From assembly GCF_048270265.1 (NCBI RefSeq), contig NZ_JBLWTD010000005.1, positions 62,001-126,000 on the forward strand: DNA of 64,000 nucleotides. Direction: 5' to 3'. Below, in pieces: positions 62,687 to 64,000 of this stretch (its first letter is position 1; the number at the start of each line of letters is the position of its first letter). The notes beneath the pieces were generated by a model, which was given only the letters and a program-made list of their open reading frames with translations, ran no database searches and had not been told where the DNA came from. Made by a program: the position numbers and the translations under genes. The DNA comes from Maricaulis sp048270265. Its GTDB lineage: Bacteria > Pseudomonadota > Alphaproteobacteria > Caulobacterales > Maricaulaceae.

Positions 62687-63831
62687 GGGACGAAACCCGG
62701 CTCACCCGTCTGGGACGACCGCATGACAGCCGCGGCCTGGTCAATCCGGGTGTCGAGCGCGGCTCGACGATTCTAGCACCCTCGGCGGCCCAGCTCTATG
62801 ATTTCCCGCCCGGCATGCCGCATTATGGCCGTGTCGGACTGGAAACCCAGACCGCCCTGCGCGAGGCCCTGAACGGGCTTCAAGGGGGTGCCGGTTGCGC
62901 CCTCACCTCATCCGGGCTTTTGGCCAATACGCTCGCCATCATGACCGTGGTCGAGGCCGGCGGAACCGTGCTGGCAGCCGATTGCATTTACGGACCGGTG
63001 CGCAGCTTCCTGCTCAACACCCTGCCGCGCTTCGGCGTCACGGCATCCTTCTTCGCACCGCGCATGGGCGCCGAAATCAGCGATCTGATCACATCGGATA
63101 CCCAGGCCATCCTGCTGGAATCGCCCGGCTCGCTGACAATGGAATTGCAGGACATTCCCGCAATCACCAAAGTGGCTCGGGACAAGCGTGTCGCCACCAT
63201 TATTGATGATACCTGGTCGGCCGGGTTGACGATGAAACCACTCGCGTTGGGCGTCGATCTCGCCGCCCAGTCGCTGACCAAATATGTCGGCGGTCATTCC
63301 GACCTGCTGATGGGCGCCGTCATCGCGCGCGACGAGGCCATGGCCCAACGCCTGCAGGCGACCGAGCGCGCCTTCGGCATCCACACCGCCCCGGACGACG
63401 CCTATCTCGCCCTGCGCGGCTTTCGCTCCATGGCCCTGCGCATGCAGCGCAGCGAAGCGACCAGCCTCATTCTCGCCGACTGGCTCGCAGCGCGCCCCGA
63501 AGTCGGCGCCATCCGTCACCCGGTGCGCTCCGATCATCCCGACCACGCCATCTTCAAGCGCGATTTCAGCGGTGGATGCGGCCTGTTCGCGGTCGAGATG
63601 CCCGGCTGGGACGTCGCGAAGAGCGAACGCTTCCTCGATGCGCTGGACATCTTCGGTCTCGGCTTCTCCTGGGGCGGCTATGAAAGCCTCGCCATCCATT
63701 GCGACCCGCAACTCAAGCGCAGCGCAACGGCACACAAGCATGATGGCGCCCTGATCCGCTTTTCCTGCGGGCTGGAAGCGCCGGAGGACCTGATCGCGGA
63801 CCTGGAGAAGGGTTTTGCGGCGGTTCGTTAG
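62683..63831 (+). CDS. metC: Cystathionine beta-lyase
   Basis: A 382-residue PLP enzyme of the Cys/Met metabolism family. The PLP Lys is in AAQSLTKYVGGHSDLLMG; VERGSTILAPSAAQLYDF, CALTSSGLLANTLAI and FSWGGYESLAIHCDPQ match the MetC branch (last segment differs from gamma-lyases). It makes homocysteine from cystathionine and shares an operon with sseA; both release or handle reduced sulfur from cysteine. Confidence 0.95.
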   Translation: MRDETRLTRLGRPHDSRGLVNPGVERGSTILAPSAAQLYDFPPGMPHYGRVGLETQTALREALNGLQGGAGCALTSSGLLANTLAIMTVVEAGGTVLAADCIYGPVRSFLLNTLPRFGVTASFFAPRMGAEISDLITSDTQAILLESPGSLTMELQDIPAITKVARDKRVATIIDDTWSAGLTMKPLALGVDLAAQSLTKYVGGHSDLLMGAVIARDEAMAQRLQATERAFGIHTAPDDAYLALRGFRSMALRMQRSEATSLILADWLAARPEVGAIRHPVRSDHPDHAIFKRDFSGGCGLFAVEMPGWDVAKSERFLDALDIFGLGFSWGGYESLAIHCDPQLKRSATAHKHDGALIRFSCGLEAPEDLIADLEKGFAAVR

Positions 63832-63877
63832 AGCTGGGACTGCGGCCCCACGGCCCTGACTCCGGATTTCTGGAAAA

Positions 63878-63954
63878 TGGTGCCTCCGACAGGAATCGAA
63901 CCTGTAACCGTCCGCTTAGAAGGCGGGTGCTCTATCCAGTTGAGCTACGGAGGC
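63878..63954 (-). tRNA. tRNA-Arg (anticodon TCT)
   Basis: Read on the minus strand: acceptor stem GCCTCCG/CGGAGGC, D-arm GCTCAACTGGATAGAGC, anticodon loop CTTCTAA giving anticodon TCT, T-loop GGTTCGATTCC, discriminator A, and CCA encoded in the genome. It decodes AGA and AGG. The anticodon stem has one C-A mismatch at its top pair (27-43). 77 nt with CCA. No integrase is next to it in this window. Confidence 0.96.
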
Positions 63955-64000
63955 AAGGACAGATTCGCGACTGGCGACCAGCGGGGTCAGTGCGACCAGG
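63955..64000. other. Window end
   Basis: Forty-six bases upstream of the tRNA gene; presumably its promoter, with no other feature visible. Confidence 0.3.

Noticed and set aside
63878..63954. tRNA-Arg as an integration site
   Set aside because: No integrase or direct repeat of the tRNA 3' end was seen in the window.

Overview
This window is high-GC chromosomal DNA from an aerobic alphaproteobacterium. Several features point to the Caulobacterales/Hyphomonadales side of the class (a Maricaulis-like relative is my guess, by inference and not by any marker gene): PleD/PopA-like receiver-GGDEF architecture, a globin-type chemoreceptor, an MsrPQ pair, an M2 peptidase and compact gene packing with many 4-nt overlaps. 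I see no prophage, no CRISPR array, no rRNA operon and no recognisable transposase. One tRNA gene, tRNA-Arg(TCT), lies at the right end.

Layout. 1-9.4 kb: a truncated lipoprotein, an oxygen/light sensing pair (globin-coupled chemoreceptor plus BLUF protein), an XRE regulator, a CbpA/CbpM co-chaperone pair, small membrane and unknown proteins, a GNAT-nitrilase fusion and a DKNYY-like lipoprotein. 9.4-10.16 kb: a 760-bp gene-free stretch holding at least three inverted-repeat elements. 10.2-18 kb: a RimK-like ATP-grasp/GNAT pair, MsrP-MsrQ, DoxX, YegP, a HerA-like ATPase, a BON-LysM protein and a DUF937 protein. 18-28.5 kb: glutathione-dependent formaldehyde oxidation (FrmA and S-formylglutathione hydrolase, 5.7 kb apart), the cyanide-insensitive-type bd oxidase with a 50-residue DUF2474 subunit, two PIN-type toxin-antitoxin modules each with a palindromic operator, and M14 and M2 peptidases.

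29.3-41.2 kb is the most coherent block. kynA-kynB-kynU convert tryptophan to anthranilate. A benzoate-CoA-ligase-family enzyme and a two-domain 2-aminobenzoyl-CoA monooxygenase/reductase (flavin hydroxylase fused to an Old Yellow Enzyme domain) can then take anthranilate through CoA thioesters. An SDR, an enoyl-CoA hydratase, an acyl-CoA dehydrogenase, a hot-dog thioesterase, a RidA-family protein and a stand-alone RAM ligand-binding domain accompany them. Together they look like a full aerobic tryptophan-to-central-metabolism route that bypasses catechol. The RidA protein lacks the usual carboxylate-binding Arg, which would suit a CoA-thioester enamine substrate. A DUF2855 gene on the opposite strand sits in the middle.

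41.2-64 kb: L-serine dehydratase, a secreted PDZ-aspartyl protease, 3-oxoacid CoA-transferase with an exported unknown protein between its two subunit genes, a YihY membrane protein, a WYL regulator, a CaiB-type CoA-transferase, a degenerate REC-REC-GGDEF protein, mfd and sdhE divergent from recG, DUF502, DUF3089, kdsA divergent from a photolyase gene, then sseA-metC and the tRNA.

Limits: all names come from reading motifs by eye without database searches. Start codons were chosen by ribosome-binding sites and overlaps and could be off by a few codons.
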